Origin: Brenneria izadpanahii
GTDB lineage: Bacteria; Pseudomonadota; Gammaproteobacteria; Enterobacterales; Enterobacteriaceae
Assembly (NCBI RefSeq): GCF_017569925.1
Contig: NZ_CP050854.1
Location: 5,022,001-5,086,000 of the forward strand
Length of the DNA: 64,000 bases
Direction of reading: 5' to 3'
The translations under genes and the position numbers were made by a program. Below are positions 42,974 to 53,235 of the stretch, piece after piece; the stretch's first letter is position 1; each line of letters opens with the position of its first letter. A model generated the notes under the pieces. That model searched no databases, had not been told where the DNA came from, and worked only from the letters and a program-made list of their open reading frames with translations.

Positions 42974-43549
42974 TTATTGGCGGATGTATAAACGGTACGC
43001 CACCTGACCGGCGATTTTTTCACGATGCAGTTGCCAGTTATCCGGAATAACCAACTGCGCGTTCTCGGCCTCGGTTTCCACGTAGATCCGCGCCTCCGGC
43101 GCTAGCCAGCCCTGCCGTTCCAACAGCGCCAGCGTATCGTTCAATAAATCCTGGCGAAACGGCGGATCGAGAAACACCACGTCAAACGGTTCGCCGACCT
43201 GGGCCAGCCATTGCAGAGTATCGGTATTAACGACGCGGGCGTTCTCCGCCCGGAGCAGCATCAGATTCTGCGTTAATTGCCGGGCCACGGCGCGATCCCT
43301 TTCCAGCAACGTGGCGTGCGCGGCGTAGCGCGATAACGCCTCCAGCCCCAGCGCGCCGCTGCCGGCGAAGCAGTCCAGACAGCGCGACTGCGGAATAACC
43401 GGCGCCAACCAGTTAAACAGCGTTTCACGCACGCGATCGGTGGTGGGCCTTAGGCCGGGACTATCGGGAACAGGAAGTTTTCTGCCGCGCCACTGACCAC
43501 CGATAATTCGGATCTGCCCGGCGGCCGACGATGCATTTTTTTTAGCCAT
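42974..43549 (-). CDS. rsmD: 16S rRNA (guanine966-N2)-methyltransferase
   Basis: 191 residues. AdoMet-dependent class I methyltransferase: SRCLDCFAGSGALGLEALSRYA (motif I), the catalytic DPPF in FDVVFLDPPFRQDLL, and the N-terminal RIIGGQWRGRKLPVPDSPGLRPTTDRVRETLFNWL signature. Methylates G966 of 16S rRNA in the assembled small subunit. Divergent from ftsY. Confidence 0.97.
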   Translation of the reverse strand: MAKKNASSAAGQIRIIGGQWRGRKLPVPDSPGLRPTTDRVRETLFNWLAPVIPQSRCLDCFAGSGALGLEALSRYAAHATLLERDRAVARQLTQNLMLLRAENARVVNTDTLQWLAQVGEPFDVVFLDPPFRQDLLNDTLALLERQGWLAPEARIYVETEAENAQLVIPDNWQLHREKIAGQVAYRLYIRQ

Positions 43550-43633
43550 AGATCACATATTGGTTACTACGCCGGATGGCCAGCACAGTACTGTCAGGAA
43601 GATTTAAACATTATTCTAACGGCGCTTAAGCTA

Positions 43634-43661
43634 TATACCCAACAGATTTATGGCGGGCTAT
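43634..43661. repeat. Short palindromic intergenic repeat, copy 4 (28 bp)
   Basis: TATACCCAACAGATTTATGGCG followed by GGGCTAT, in the rsmD-ftsY divergent region. It is the most diverged of the four copies; the right end has one extra base in the GGGTATA motif. Confidence 0.5.
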
Positions 43662-43911
43662 CCATCCCGTCCGCCGCTCCGCGTTTTTTCAGGATACCGC
43701 CAGGAAGACGCGTAACGCGCGGCAAAAAACCGGCTGCGGCGGTGTAAACCAACGGGTTTGACATACTTCGTTACCGAGATTGTCCGCCATTGCCCCCTCC
43801 GGCCGCGTGTTGCTGTTGACAGGAAAGTGTTAAACTCGTGGTTTATCGTCAAAATAGATTGGTTTTAATTATTTATTCGCCGCAGTGAGCGGCGTGGAGC
43901 GCGATTGCAAG

Positions 43912-45237
43912 ATGACAAAAGAGAAAAAGCGCGGTTTTTTTTCCTGGTTCGGATTAGGCCGGCAGGAAGAAAAACAACAAGAGCAACCGCAAGATAAATC
44001 TGAAATTCCTGATACGCCGGCGGCCGAATCCACAACCGACGCCGATGAACATCCGGTATCCGAACAGAAAACAGAGTCCCCGGAATCCCCGGTTCTGGAA
44101 AACGACGCGCCTGCCGGACAGGTACAGCCGGAAGAAACTCATGCCGGGGCGCAGACGCTGACGCAGGAAAGCTCGCCGGCGAAAGAGGCGGCGACGGCTG
44201 AAACGCTATCCGCCGATGAGGATAACGCCGAAGAAGAAACGCCCGTTGAAGACGAAGCGGAAGAGATTCCGCCTGAGGATACCGTTCCGCCAATGCACGA
44301 ACAGGAGCGGCCGACCAAAGAGGGATTCTTTGCCCGCCTGAAACGCAGTCTGGTAAAAACCCGCCAGAATCTGGGTTCAGGATTTATCGGATTGTTTCGC
44401 GGCAAGAAAATCGACGACGATCTGTTTGAAGAGCTGGAAGAACAGCTGCTGATTGCGGATGTCGGCGTTGAAACCACGCGTAAAATCATTGCCAGCCTGA
44501 CGGAACACGCCAACCGCAAACAGTTGAAAGATGCGGATACGCTTTTTGCCAAGTTGAAAGAAGAAATGGCGGCAATCCTTGCTAAAGTTGATGAACCGCT
44601 GAATATCGAAGGCAAGACGCCCTATGTAATCCTGATGGTCGGGGTCAACGGCGTGGGTAAAACCACCACCATCGGCAAAATGGCGCGCCAGTTTCAGGCT
44701 CAGGGTAAATCAGTGATGCTGGCGGCGGGAGATACTTTCCGCGCCGCCGCGGTTGAGCAGCTTCAGGTCTGGGGGCAGCGCAACAATGTCGCGGTGGTCG
44801 CCCAGCACACCGGCGCCGACTCCGCTTCCGTCATTTTCGATGCCATCCAGGCCGCGAAAGCCCGCGGGGTGGATGTACTGATTGCCGATACCGCCGGTCG
44901 CTTGCAGAACAAAGCCCACCTGATGGAAGAACTGAAGAAAATTGTACGCGTTATGAAAAAACTGGATGACGAAGCGCCGCATGAAGTGATGCTGACGCTG
45001 GACGCCAGTACCGGACAAAACGCGGTAAGTCAGACTAAGCTTTTCAACGAGGCCGTCGGTCTGACGGGAATTTCGCTGACCAAACTCGATGGCACCGCCA
45101 AAGGCGGGGTGATTTTCGCTATCGCCGACCAATTTGGCATTCCTATTCGCTATATCGGGGTCGGCGAAGGTATAGAAGATTTGCGGCCGTTTAAGGCTGA
45201 CGATTTTATTGAGGCACTTTTTGCCCGTGAGGATTAA
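43912..45237 (+). CDS. ftsY: Signal recognition particle receptor FtsY
   Basis: 441 residues from the ATG at 43912 (MTKEKKRGFFSWFGLGRQEE); an in-frame GTG 27 bases earlier is less likely. An acidic, low-complexity A domain (residues ~20-140) with a lipid-binding N-terminal helix, then the N and G domains with GVNGVGKTTTIGKMA (P loop), DTFRAAA, DTAGRLQNK, TKLDGTAKGG. GTPase that docks the ribosome-SRP complex at the membrane. First gene of the ftsYEX operon. Confidence 0.97.
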   Translation: MTKEKKRGFFSWFGLGRQEEKQQEQPQDKSEIPDTPAAESTTDADEHPVSEQKTESPESPVLENDAPAGQVQPEETHAGAQTLTQESSPAKEAATAETLSADEDNAEEETPVEDEAEEIPPEDTVPPMHEQERPTKEGFFARLKRSLVKTRQNLGSGFIGLFRGKKIDDDLFEELEEQLLIADVGVETTRKIIASLTEHANRKQLKDADTLFAKLKEEMAAILAKVDEPLNIEGKTPYVILMVGVNGVGKTTTIGKMARQFQAQGKSVMLAAGDTFRAAAVEQLQVWGQRNNVAVVAQHTGADSASVIFDAIQAAKARGVDVLIADTAGRLQNKAHLMEELKKIVRVMKKLDDEAPHEVMLTLDASTGQNAVSQTKLFNEAVGLTGISLTKLDGTAKGGVIFAIADQFGIPIRYIGVGEGIEDLRPFKADDFIEALFARED

Positions 45238-45242
45238 AACGG

Positions 45243-45914
45243 ATGATTCGCTTTGAACAGGTCAGTAAAGCTTATCTCGGTGGACGTCAGGCATTGCAGG
45301 GGGTGGATTTCCATTTGCGTCCGGCGGAAATGGCCTTCCTGACCGGTCATTCCGGAGCGGGGAAAAGCACCCTGCTGAAGCTGATTTGCGGTATTGAACG
45401 CCCCAGCGCCGGCCAGATTCTATTTGGCGGACATAACATCAGCCGTTTAAAGAAGAGCGAAGTGCCGTTTCTACGCCGCCAGATCGGCATGATCTTTCAG
45501 GATCACCACCTGTTGATGGAGCGTACCGTTTATGACAACGTCGCGATGCCGCTGATCATTGCCGGCGCCAGCAGCGAAGACATTCGCCGCCGGGTCTCCG
45601 CCGCGCTCGATAAAGTCGGCCTGCTGGATAAGGCGAGAAACTACCCTATCCAGCTTTCCGGCGGGGAACAGCAGCGGGTCGGCATTGCGCGCGCCGTGGT
45701 CAACAAACCCTCGGTTTTGCTGGCGGATGAACCTACCGGCAACCTGGATGACGCCCTGTCCGAAGGCATTCTTCGCCTGTTTGAAGAGTTCAACCGGGTG
45801 GGCGTCACGGTATTGATGGCAACCCACGATACCGGATTGATCTCCCGGCGGCATTACCGGGTGCTGACGCTGTCCAACGGCCGCATGATTGGGGGAAACC
45901 ATCATGGCGAATAA
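45243..45914 (+). CDS. ftsE: Cell division ATP-binding protein FtsE
   Basis: 223 residues, ABC ATPase: Walker [15 protein letters not shown], signature [13 protein letters not shown], Walker [13 protein letters not shown], His switch MATHD. With FtsX it forms a complex that activates peptidoglycan hydrolases through EnvC at the septum. 5 bp after ftsY; its end overlaps the ftsX start. Confidence 0.98.
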   Translation: MIRFEQVSKAYLGGRQALQGVDFHLRPAEMAFLTGHSGAGKSTLLKLICGIERPSAGQILFGGHNISRLKKSEVPFLRRQIGMIFQDHHLLMERTVYDNVAMPLIIAGASSEDIRRRVSAALDKVGLLDKARNYPIQLSGGEQQRVGIARAVVNKPSVLLADEPTGNLDDALSEGILRLFEEFNRVGVTVLMATHDTGLISRRHYRVLTLSNGRMIGGNHHGE

Positions 45915-46872
45915 TACCCGTAATGCGAAAAGGCCGGAGAAGCGGAACAGATCGCTGCGTGGCGGCTGGCAGGAACAGTGGCGCTACGCCTGGACAAATA
46001 CGTTGGCCGATATGCTGCGTCAGCCGCTGGCGACGTTATTAACCGTCATGGTGATAGCGATCTCGCTGGCATTGCCCAGCATCTGCTATCTGGTGTGGAA
46101 AAACGTCAGTCAGGCCGCGGCGCAGTGGTATCCCACGCCGCAGCTAACCGTCTATCTGGATAAAGCCCTGGATGACAACGCCGCCCAGGCGGTGATCGCC
46201 AAGCTCCAGTCGGAAGACGGCGTTGATAAAGTCAATTATCTGTCGCGCGATGAGGCGATGGGCGAATTCCGTAACTGGTCGGGTTTTGGCGGCGCGCTGG
46301 ACATGCTGGAAGAGAATCCATTGCCCGCGGTGGCCATCATCACCCCGAAAATGACGTTCCAAAGCGCGGAGACGCTCACGACGCTGCGCGATCGGGTGGC
46401 CGCTACGCAAGGCGTGGATGAAGTGCGCATGGACGATAGCTGGTTTGCCCGTCTGGTGGCCTTAACCAGCCTGGTCGGGCAGATTTCCGCAACGATTGGC
46501 ATACTAATGGTGATTGCCGTCTTCCTGGTGATCGGCAACAGCGTTCGCCTGAGTATCTTTAGCCGGCGGGAAACCATCAACGTCATGAAGCTGATCGGCG
46601 CGACGGACGGCTTTATTCTGCGGCCCTTCCTCAACGGCGGCGCGGTTATGGGATTTGCCGGCGCCGTGCTGTCGCTGATCCTGTCTCAGGCGTTGGTGTG
46701 GAAGCTTGACGCGGTGGTCGACCAGGTCGCTTCGGTGTTTGGCACCACGTTTAGCGTCAAAGGGCTAAGCTGGGACGAATCCCTGCTATTGCTGCTTATC
46801 GCCGCGATGATCGGCTGGCTGGCCGCATGGCTGGCGACCGTTCAACATTTACGTCGTTTTACACCACAGTAA
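45904..46872 (+). CDS. ftsX: Cell division protein FtsX
   Basis: 322 residues from the ATG at 45904, which has a strong SD (GGGGGAA) and overlaps the ftsE stop by 11 bp; a TTG 15 bases earlier is unlikely. Four membrane helices with a large periplasmic loop (about 85-200) between the first two, and a basic cytoplasmic N-terminus. Membrane partner of FtsE. Confidence 0.97.
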   Translation: MANNTRNAKRPEKRNRSLRGGWQEQWRYAWTNTLADMLRQPLATLLTVMVIAISLALPSICYLVWKNVSQAAAQWYPTPQLTVYLDKALDDNAAQAVIAKLQSEDGVDKVNYLSRDEAMGEFRNWSGFGGALDMLEENPLPAVAIITPKMTFQSAETLTTLRDRVAATQGVDEVRMDDSWFARLVALTSLVGQISATIGILMVIAVFLVIGNSVRLSIFSRRETINVMKLIGATDGFILRPFLNGGAVMGFAGAVLSLILSQALVWKLDAVVDQVASVFGTTFSVKGLSWDESLLLLLIAAMIGWLAAWLATVQHLRRFTPQ

Positions 46873-46880
46873 TCTTTTTT

Positions 46881-46922
46881 TGCTATAATCTTCCCTTGTG
46901 CAACAGGCTGTGCGCACAAGGG
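46881..46922 (+). promoter_or_regulatory. Extended -10 element and hairpin in the rpoH upstream region
   Basis: TGCTATAAT (46881-46889) is a perfect extended -10, comparable to the constitutive rpoH P1 promoter of E. coli. Just downstream CCCTTGTGC (46893-46901) and GCACAAGGG (46914-46922) form a 9-bp stem that could end ftsX transcription or structure the rpoH leader. The 363-bp ftsX-rpoH gap also holds the sigma-E site at 47021. Confidence 0.55.
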
Positions 46923-47020
46923 ATTTATCTCGGCCATCGCGTTTCTTTTTCGTCTCCGCCGACCTACGGTTTTCTCAGGAATTTCGTCTTGATATGTTAA
47001 ATAAGATGGATAAAATTGGG

Positions 47021-47047
47021 GAACTTGTGAGAAAAATCACAGTCTGA
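47021..47047 (+). promoter_or_regulatory. Sigma-E promoter of rpoH with embedded CRP-like site
   Basis: GAACTT (47021-47026), a 16-bp spacer and TCTGA (47043-47047) match the sigma-E consensus exactly, as in the E. coli rpoH P3 promoter. Its spacer contains TGTGA-N6-TCACA (47026-47041), a perfect core CRP site. The site is ~190 bp before the rpoH start. Confidence 0.85.
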
Positions 47048-47235
47048 ATACATTGGATACTGCGACGGATTTTTAGCGGAATGGTTTACTCGAATTGCCG
47101 CAAAATATCAGAGTAAGCAGTATGAATATCGCGAATTGTTTTTAACAAGAATCGTTTTAATCGATAGTTTTAACAATCGCATGAGCGAGCTTCTTAAAAG
47201 AGCATCGCATAAACCGTAGTCATGAGAGAGGTTGA

Positions 47236-48093
47236 ATGACCAAAGATATGCAAACTTTCACCTTAGTTCCCCAAGGCAGTCTGGAAGGTTACATTCGAGC
47301 CGCCAATGCCTATCCGATGCTGACGGCGGAGGAAGAGCGGGCTCTGGCTGAACGGCTGCATTATCAGGGCGATCTGGAAGCCGCTAAGCAGCTCATCCTG
47401 TCGCACCTGCGTTTTGTTATTCATGTAGCCCGTAATTACGCCGGCTACGGCCTGCCGCAGGCGGATCTGATTCAGGAAGGCAATATCGGCCTGATGAAGG
47501 CGGTACGCCGTTTTAATCCTGAAGTAGGCGTTCGTCTGGTCTCCTTTGCGGTGCACTGGATCAAAGCTGAAATCCACGAATACGTCCTGCGTAACTGGCG
47601 TATTGTGAAAGTCGCGACCACCAAAGCGCAACGTAAGCTGTTTTTTAACCTGCGCAAATCCAAACAGCGTCTTGGCTGGTTTAACCAGGATGAAGTCGAG
47701 CTGGTAGCCCGTGAATTGGGCGTAACCAGTAAAGACGTGCTTGAGATGGAATCCCGCATGGCGGCGCAGGATATGACGTTTGATCCGACGCCGGACGAAG
47801 AAACGCACGATGGCAAGGCAATGTCGCCCATGCTTTATCTGCAGGATAAGTCATCCGACTTTGCCGATGGCATTGAGGAAGACAACTGGGAAAACCATGC
47901 GGCGGATAAACTTACCTATGCGCTGGAAGGCTTGGATGAACGCAGTCAGCATATCATCCGGGCGCGTTGGCTGGACGATGACAACAAATCGACATTGCAG
48001 GAGCTGGCCGATAAATATGGCGTATCCGCAGAGCGTGTACGTCAGTTGGAAAAGAACGCCATGAAAAAGCTGCGGGCCGCGATAGAAGCCTGA
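47236..48093 (+). CDS. rpoH: RNA polymerase heat-shock sigma factor sigma-32
   Basis: 285 residues (E. coli 284). Region 2 [38 protein letters not shown], the RpoH box [10 protein letters not shown] that contributes to instability and core binding, and region 4.2 [29 protein letters not shown]. It directs RNA polymerase to heat-shock promoters such as the one before hslV in this window. Control by a sigma-E site, a CRP-like site and probably translational thermosensing of its 5' mRNA, as known for E. coli. Terminator at 48131. Confidence 0.98.
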   Translation: MTKDMQTFTLVPQGSLEGYIRAANAYPMLTAEEERALAERLHYQGDLEAAKQLILSHLRFVIHVARNYAGYGLPQADLIQEGNIGLMKAVRRFNPEVGVRLVSFAVHWIKAEIHEYVLRNWRIVKVATTKAQRKLFFNLRKSKQRLGWFNQDEVELVARELGVTSKDVLEMESRMAAQDMTFDPTPDEETHDGKAMSPMLYLQDKSSDFADGIEEDNWENHAADKLTYALEGLDERSQHIIRARWLDDDNKSTLQELADKYGVSAERVRQLEKNAMKKLRAAIEA

Positions 48094-48130
48094 AAACCCT
48101 ACCCTGAATAATTCGGGTAAACGATAAACG

Positions 48131-48160
48131 ACGACCGGGATCTTCCCGGTCGTTTTGTTT
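48131..48160 (+). terminator. Terminator of rpoH
   Basis: ACGACCGGGA (48131-48140) pairs with TCCCGGTCGT (48144-48153) followed by TTTGTTTT. It abuts the end of convergent panM. Confidence 0.9.
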
Positions 48161-48594
48161 TAATGATCCAACCCCGGCTTTACTGCAAACCTTTCATTCC
48201 TGATATAGCGCCACCCGCCGGATACCGGCGAAAAGCCGCAGTCGAGCATAAATCTTCCCAGCACGGACTCATCCACCGTCGCGTGATCGGCCGTCGCCAG
48301 CCACCACTCTTTGACCTCAGGCGACATTCTGAGCGTCTCTTCCACCAGATACAGGCCCACGCCGCGTCTTCGGGTCTCTACACGCACCATAAGATCGCTC
48401 AGTTGAGCATTTTCCCCTTTGATTTCCACTAGCACGCCCGCCAACAGCCGATCGTTAAAACGGGCAGCAAACAAACGCCGTTCCGGTGTAAGTCCATTTT
48501 CCAGAAGATCGATATTTTGATGCGGCCATATTTTAGCCAGATCAATTTTATCCTGAGGGCTGAATACGGTAAGACACTCAACGGTTAGTTTCAT
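48160..48594 (-). CDS. panM: Aspartate 1-decarboxylase maturation/regulatory factor PanM (PanZ)
   Basis: 144 residues, GNAT acetyltransferase-like fold with the acetyl-CoA-binding VETRRRGVGLYLVEETLR. In E. coli it binds CoA thioesters and triggers autocleavage of pro-PanD, linking pantothenate synthesis to CoA levels. N-terminal MKLTVECLTVFSPQDKIDLAKIWP resembles E. coli PanM; the C-terminus is longer here (144 versus 127 residues). Convergent with rpoH; the livJ gene found next to it in E. coli is absent. Confidence 0.88.
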   Translation of the reverse strand: MKLTVECLTVFSPQDKIDLAKIWPHQNIDLLENGLTPERRLFAARFNDRLLAGVLVEIKGENAQLSDLMVRVETRRRGVGLYLVEETLRMSPEVKEWWLATADHATVDESVLGRFMLDCGFSPVSGGWRYIRNERFAVKPGLDH

Positions 48595-49001
48595 TTACTA
48601 GCACTCCATTAAATGAGTGAAGAATAATGTATCTTGTTTGCAGCCTAATAGTTAAATAATTTATTCATTACGGTTAATGGGGAAAATGTTTTTTCGCTTT
48701 ATCAATTTTCGAGTAAAACATCATCGATTAACCCGTAACCTAGCACAAGTAACTATAAATAAAATAAACATTGGCGTTTAAAGCTAGTATTTTATGCTGC
48801 GCAAACAGCTTATATTTAATGGCGTCAGTTGATTTGCAGCATAAAATTCCTGTTTAATAATATGAAAAATAACGCCTTATTAGAAATAATCACTAATAAA
48901 AGACCTAACCTATTCTGATATATCAGGAAAAAGGTTATCTTATGGCATAGGACAGTCAATTTTTAGACAGTATCCATAATAATGATACACGGGGTAAACG
49001 G
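48595..49001. other. AT-rich regulatory region upstream of livK
   Basis: About 400 bp with no gene recognised. It contains a perfect 12-bp inverted repeat (ATTTTATGCTGC at 48789-48800, GCAGCATAAAAT at 48836-48847) separated by 35 bp. The right arm continues as CAGCATAAAATTCCTG, which resembles the Lrp binding consensus at roughly 11 of 15 positions. Lrp control of liv genes is known in E. coli. Confidence 0.5.
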
Positions 49002-50114
49002 ATGAAATTTAGTAAAGGTAAAACATTGCTGATGGGATGTATGGCAATCGCATTGACTCAGGCGGCACACGCCGCGGATATCAAAGTAGCGGTTGTCGGC
49101 GCAATGTCCGGTCCTGTCGCACAATACGGCGACATGGAATTCATTGGCGCGCGTCAGGCCATTGCCGATATCAACGCCAAAGGCGGTATTGACGGAAATA
49201 AACTGGTTGGCGTTGAGTATGACGACGCCTGCGACCCTAAACAGGCCGTCGCCGTCGCCAACAAAGTCATCAATGACGGCATTCGCTATGTGATCGGCCA
49301 TTTGTGTTCTTCCTCCACGCAGCCCGCATCTGATATTTACGAAGAAGAAGGCGTGATCATGATTACGCCGGCCGCAACCAACGCAGACTTGACTACGCGC
49401 GGCTACAACATGGTGCTTCGCACCACCGGTCTTGATTCCGATCAGGGGCCGACCGCCGCAAAATACATTGTCGATACGGTTAAACCTCAGCGTATCGCCG
49501 TTATTCATGATAAACAGCAATACGGCGAAGGTTTGGCCCGCGCGGTTCAGGATAACCTGAAAAAAACCGGCGCGAATGTGGTGCTATTCGAAGGCGTGAC
49601 CGCGGGCGATAAAGACTTCTCTACGCTGGTTGCGCGCTTGAAGAAAGAAAACGTGGACTTCGTATACTTTGGCGGATATTACCCGGAAATGGGGCAAATT
49701 CTGCGTCAGGCCCGTCAGGCCGGTCTGAACGCCAAATTTATGGGGCCGGAAGGCGTGGGTAACTCATCGCTATCCAACATCGCGGGCGAAGCGTCTGAAG
49801 GGATGCTGGTCACGCTGCCCAAACGTTACGATCAGGTGCCGGCGAACCAGCCTATCGTTGATGCGCTGAAAGCGAAAAAACTGGACCCGACAGGCCCGTT
49901 CGTCTGGACCACCTACGCCGCATTACAGTCTCTGACCACGGCGATGCAGCGTAGCGGCAGCATGGAGCCGGAAGATCTGGCGAGCGATCTGAAAGCCAAA
50001 GCCGTCGATACCGTTATGGGGCCATTGAGCTGGGATGCAAAAGGCGACCTGAAAGGGTTTGAGTTTGGTGTGTTTGAGTGGCATGCAGACGGTACTTCCA
50101 GCGCAGTGAAGTGA
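49002..50114 (+). CDS. livK: Branched-chain amino acid ABC transporter, periplasmic binding protein
   Basis: 370 residues with a Sec signal peptide ([24 protein letters not shown], cleavage before ADIKVAVV). The mature protein is nearly identical in pattern to E. coli Liv[83 protein letters not shown]. It binds leucine (and possibly isoleucine/valine) in the periplasm and delivers it to LivHM. Only one binding-protein gene is present here, whereas E. coli has livJ and livK. A hairpin separates it from livH. Confidence 0.93.
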   Translation: MKFSKGKTLLMGCMAIALTQAAHAADIKVAVVGAMSGPVAQYGDMEFIGARQAIADINAKGGIDGNKLVGVEYDDACDPKQAVAVANKVINDGIRYVIGHLCSSSTQPASDIYEEEGVIMITPAATNADLTTRGYNMVLRTTGLDSDQGPTAAKYIVDTVKPQRIAVIHDKQQYGEGLARAVQDNLKKTGANVVLFEGVTAGDKDFSTLVARLKKENVDFVYFGGYYPEMGQILRQARQAGLNAKFMGPEGVGNSSLSNIAGEASEGMLVTLPKRYDQVPANQPIVDALKAKKLDPTGPFVWTTYAALQSLTTAMQRSGSMEPEDLASDLKAKAVDTVMGPLSWDAKGDLKGFEFGVFEWHADGTSSAVK

Positions 50115-50222
50115 TCGCCGCAGTAATGGGGTAAACGGCGAAATAGCATAACGTTGCATTTCGCCGGTACGGCGATAAACCGCATTGTATTCAACCGAAT
50201 CTGTATTAATCCTCAATACCGA

Positions 50223-50251
50223 TGCCCCCGTTGTCGCAAGGCGCGGGGGCA
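50223..50251 (+). terminator. Hairpin between livK and livH (attenuating or REP-like)
   Basis: TGCCCCCG (50223-50230) pairs with CGGGGGCA (50244-50251) with a 13-base loop. No long T tract follows. Probably stabilises the livK mRNA end and lowers readthrough into livHMGF, giving excess binding protein. Confidence 0.55.
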
Positions 50252-50268
50252 GTATTTAAGGTAAAGGT

Positions 50269-51195
50269 ATGTCCGAGCAGTTCCTCTATTTTCTTCAGCA
50301 AATGTTCAACGGCCTGACGTTGGGCAGCACTTATGCGCTGATCGCCATTGGCTACACCATGGTTTACGGCATTATCGGCATGATCAACTTTGCTCACGGC
50401 GAAGTGTATATGATCGGCAGCTATGTCTCTTTTATCGTGATCGCCGCCCTGATGATGATGGGCATCGATGCGGGATGGTTATTAATCGGCGTCGCCTTTA
50501 TCGCCGCCGTAGTGATTTCCAGCGCCTACGGCTGGAGCATCGAGCGCGTCGCCTATAAACCGGTGCGCACCTCCAAGCGCCTGATCGCGCTGATTTCCGC
50601 CATCGGGATGTCCATTTTTCTGCAAAACTACGTCAGCCTGACGCAAGGCTCGCGCGATGTCGCCCTGCCCAGTCTGGTTACCGGGCAATGGACGCTGGGC
50701 GAAAACAACGGATTCGCCGCGACGATCAGCACCATGCAGTTGACCATCTGGGTCGTGACGTTCCTGACCATGCTGGCGCTAACGCTATTTATTCGCTACT
50801 CGCGCATGGGCCGCGCCTGCCGCGCCTGTGCAGAAGATTTGAAAATGGCCAGCCTGCTGGGCATCAGCTCTGACCGGGTAATCTCCCTGACGTTTGTGAT
50901 CGGCGCGGCAATGGCTGCGGTGGCCGGCGTTTTACTGGGGCAGTTCTATGGCGTGATTAATCCCTATATCGGCTTTATGGCCGGGATGAAAGCCTTTACG
51001 GCCGCGGTACTTGGCGGCATCGGCAGTATTCCCGGCGCGATGATCGGCGGATTGATTCTCGGCGTGGCCGAAGCGTTGACGTCGGCCTATCTGAGCACCG
51101 AGTATAAAGACGCGGTATCCTTCGCGCTGTTGATCGTGGTGTTGTTGGTAATGCCGACCGGCATTCTTGGCCGTCCGGAGGTTGAGAAAGTATGA
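50269..51195 (+). CDS. livH: Branched-chain amino acid ABC transporter permease LivH
   Basis: 308 residues, E. coli length, about eight membrane helices. Typical: [39 protein letters not shown], and the EAA-like [29 protein letters not shown]. Forms the channel with LivM. Its last four bases overlap the livM start (ATGA), indicating translational coupling. Confidence 0.97.
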   Translation: MSEQFLYFLQQMFNGLTLGSTYALIAIGYTMVYGIIGMINFAHGEVYMIGSYVSFIVIAALMMMGIDAGWLLIGVAFIAAVVISSAYGWSIERVAYKPVRTSKRLIALISAIGMSIFLQNYVSLTQGSRDVALPSLVTGQWTLGENNGFAATISTMQLTIWVVTFLTMLALTLFIRYSRMGRACRACAEDLKMASLLGISSDRVISLTFVIGAAMAAVAGVLLGQFYGVINPYIGFMAGMKAFTAAVLGGIGSIPGAMIGGLILGVAEALTSAYLSTEYKDAVSFALLIVVLLVMPTGILGRPEVEKV

Positions 51196-52463
51196 AAAAG
51201 CTCAATCTTCTCAATGCGTGTCTTTCCGCATTGATGCTGCTGGTGCTGGCCGCCTTCATCATGGGAATGCAGTTAGGGCTTGACGGCACCAAGCTGGTTG
51301 TCCGGGGCGCCGATCAGGTTCGATGGCACTGGATCGGCGCAGGCTGCATCGTGGTTTTCTTTTTCCAGTTAATCCGTCCGTTCATCCAGCAGAGCATGCG
51401 GAAGTTTTCCGGCCCGTCGCTGGTGCTGCCGAGCTTTGACGGCAGCACGCCGCGCCAAAAACTGCTGGCGGCATTGTTGATCATCGCCGCCATCGCCTGG
51501 CCGTTCCTGGTTTCGCGCGGGACGGTGGATATCGCCACGCTCACGCTGATTTACGTGATGCTGGGCCTGGGATTAAACGTCGTCGTCGGACTTTCCGGCC
51601 TGCTGGTGTTGGGCTACGGCGGCTTTTATGCCATCGGCGCTTATACCTATGCCCTGCTGAACAACTATTACGGTCTGGGCTTTTGGGAAAGCCTGCCGCT
51701 GGCCGGCATAACCGCCGCCCTGTCCGGTTTCCTGCTCGGCTTCCCGGTATTACGGCTGCGGGGCGATTATCTGGCTATCGTGACCTTGGGATTCGGCGAA
51801 ATCGTCCGTATTCTGTTGCTGAACAATACCGAGATCACCGGCGGCCCGAACGGCATCAGCCAGATCCCCAAACCTACTTTCTTCGGCCTGGAATTCAGCC
51901 GCACCGCGCGTGACGGCTGGGATACATTCCATAACTTCTTCGGCCTGAAGTACGACCCCAGCGACCGTATCATTTTCCTGTATTTGGTGGCGCTGCTGCT
52001 GGTGGTATTGACCCTGTTCGTCATCAACCGCCTGCTGCGTATGCCGCTGGGCCGCGCCTGGGAAGCGCTGCGCGACGATGAGATCGCCTGCCGCTCGCTG
52101 GGGCTCAGCCCGACGCGCATCAAACTGACGGCGTTTACCATCAGCGCCGCGTTCGCGGGTTTCGCCGGTACGCTGTTTGCCGCCCGTCAGGGATTCGTCA
52201 GCCCGGAATCCTTTACCTTCGCCGAGTCGGCATTTGTGCTGGCGATCGTGGTCTTGGGAGGGATGGGCTCGCAGTTTGCGGTGATACTGGCCGCCGTGTT
52301 GCTGGTGGTTTCACGCGAACTGATGCGCGATCTGAATGAATACAGCATGTTGCTGCTGGGCGCGCTGATGGTATTGATGATGATTTGGCGCCCGCAAGGT
52401 CTGCTGCCGATGAAGCGCCCGCAGATGAAGCTGAAAGTAAGTAATAAGGAAGAGCAGGCATGA
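51192..52463 (+). CDS. livM: Branched-chain amino acid ABC transporter permease LivM
   Basis: 423 residues (E. coli 425), about ten membrane helices. Family motifs [97 protein letters not shown]. Partner of LivH. Overlaps livH by 4 bp and livG by 4 bp. Confidence 0.97.
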   Translation: MKKLNLLNACLSALMLLVLAAFIMGMQLGLDGTKLVVRGADQVRWHWIGAGCIVVFFFQLIRPFIQQSMRKFSGPSLVLPSFDGSTPRQKLLAALLIIAAIAWPFLVSRGTVDIATLTLIYVMLGLGLNVVVGLSGLLVLGYGGFYAIGAYTYALLNNYYGLGFWESLPLAGITAALSGFLLGFPVLRLRGDYLAIVTLGFGEIVRILLLNNTEITGGPNGISQIPKPTFFGLEFSRTARDGWDTFHNFFGLKYDPSDRIIFLYLVALLLVVLTLFVINRLLRMPLGRAWEALRDDEIACRSLGLSPTRIKLTAFTISAAFAGFAGTLFAARQGFVSPESFTFAESAFVLAIVVLGGMGSQFAVILAAVLLVVSRELMRDLNEYSMLLLGALMVLMMIWRPQGLLPMKRPQMKLKVSNKEEQA

Positions 52464-53230
52464 GTACGCAGCCATTATTATCCGTCAGAGGTCTGATGAT
52501 GCGTTTCGGCGGTCTGCTGGCGGTCAATAACGTTGAACTGGATTTAAACGCGGGAGAAATTGTTTCGCTGATCGGTCCGAACGGCGCGGGAAAAACCACG
52601 GTGTTCAACTGCCTGACCGGTTTTTATCGCCCCACCGGCGGCACCATCATGCTGCGCGACCGGCATCTGGAAGGCTTATCTGGGCAAAAAATCGCGCGTA
52701 TGGGCGTGGTGCGGACGTTCCAGCACGTACGCCTGTTCCGTGAGATGACCGTGATTGAAAACCTGCTGGTGGCCCAGCATCAGCATCTCAAAAGCGGCAT
52801 ATTCGCCGGATTATTGAAAACGCCGGGATTTCGCCGCGCCGAAGCCGATGCGCAGGATCGCGCCGCGGAGTGGCTGGAGCGCGTCGGCCTGCTTGAATTG
52901 GCCAACCGTCAAGCCGGCAACCTGGCTTACGGCCAACAGCGCCGGCTGGAAATCGCCCGCTGTATGGTGACCCGGCCGGAGCTGTTAATGTTGGACGAAC
53001 CGGCCGCCGGGCTTAACCCAAAAGAAACCGAAGAACTGAATCAACTGATCGCCGAACTGCGCGAGCGTCATCAGGTTTCTGTGCTGTTGATTGAGCATGA
53101 CATGAAGCTGGTCATGGGAATTTCCGATCGGATCTATGTCGTCAATCAGGGAACGCCGTTGGCCCACGGAACCCCGGCTGAAATTCGTAATAACCCGGAT
53201 GTCATCCGTGCATATCTGGGTGAAGGATAA
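52460..53230 (+). CDS. livG: Branched-chain amino acid ABC transporter ATPase LivG
   Basis: 256 residues. Walker [17 protein letters not shown], signature-type [15 protein letters not shown], Walker [15 protein letters not shown], His switch IEHDM. With LivF it powers the LIV-I/LS import system. Overlaps livM (ATGA) and is 5 bp from livF. Confidence 0.97.
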   Translation: MSTQPLLSVRGLMMRFGGLLAVNNVELDLNAGEIVSLIGPNGAGKTTVFNCLTGFYRPTGGTIMLRDRHLEGLSGQKIARMGVVRTFQHVRLFREMTVIENLLVAQHQHLKSGIFAGLLKTPGFRRAEADAQDRAAEWLERVGLLELANRQAGNLAYGQQRRLEIARCMVTRPELLMLDEPAAGLNPKETEELNQLIAELRERHQVSVLLIEHDMKLVMGISDRIYVVNQGTPLAHGTPAEIRNNPDVIRAYLGEG

Positions 53231-53235
53231 CGTTT

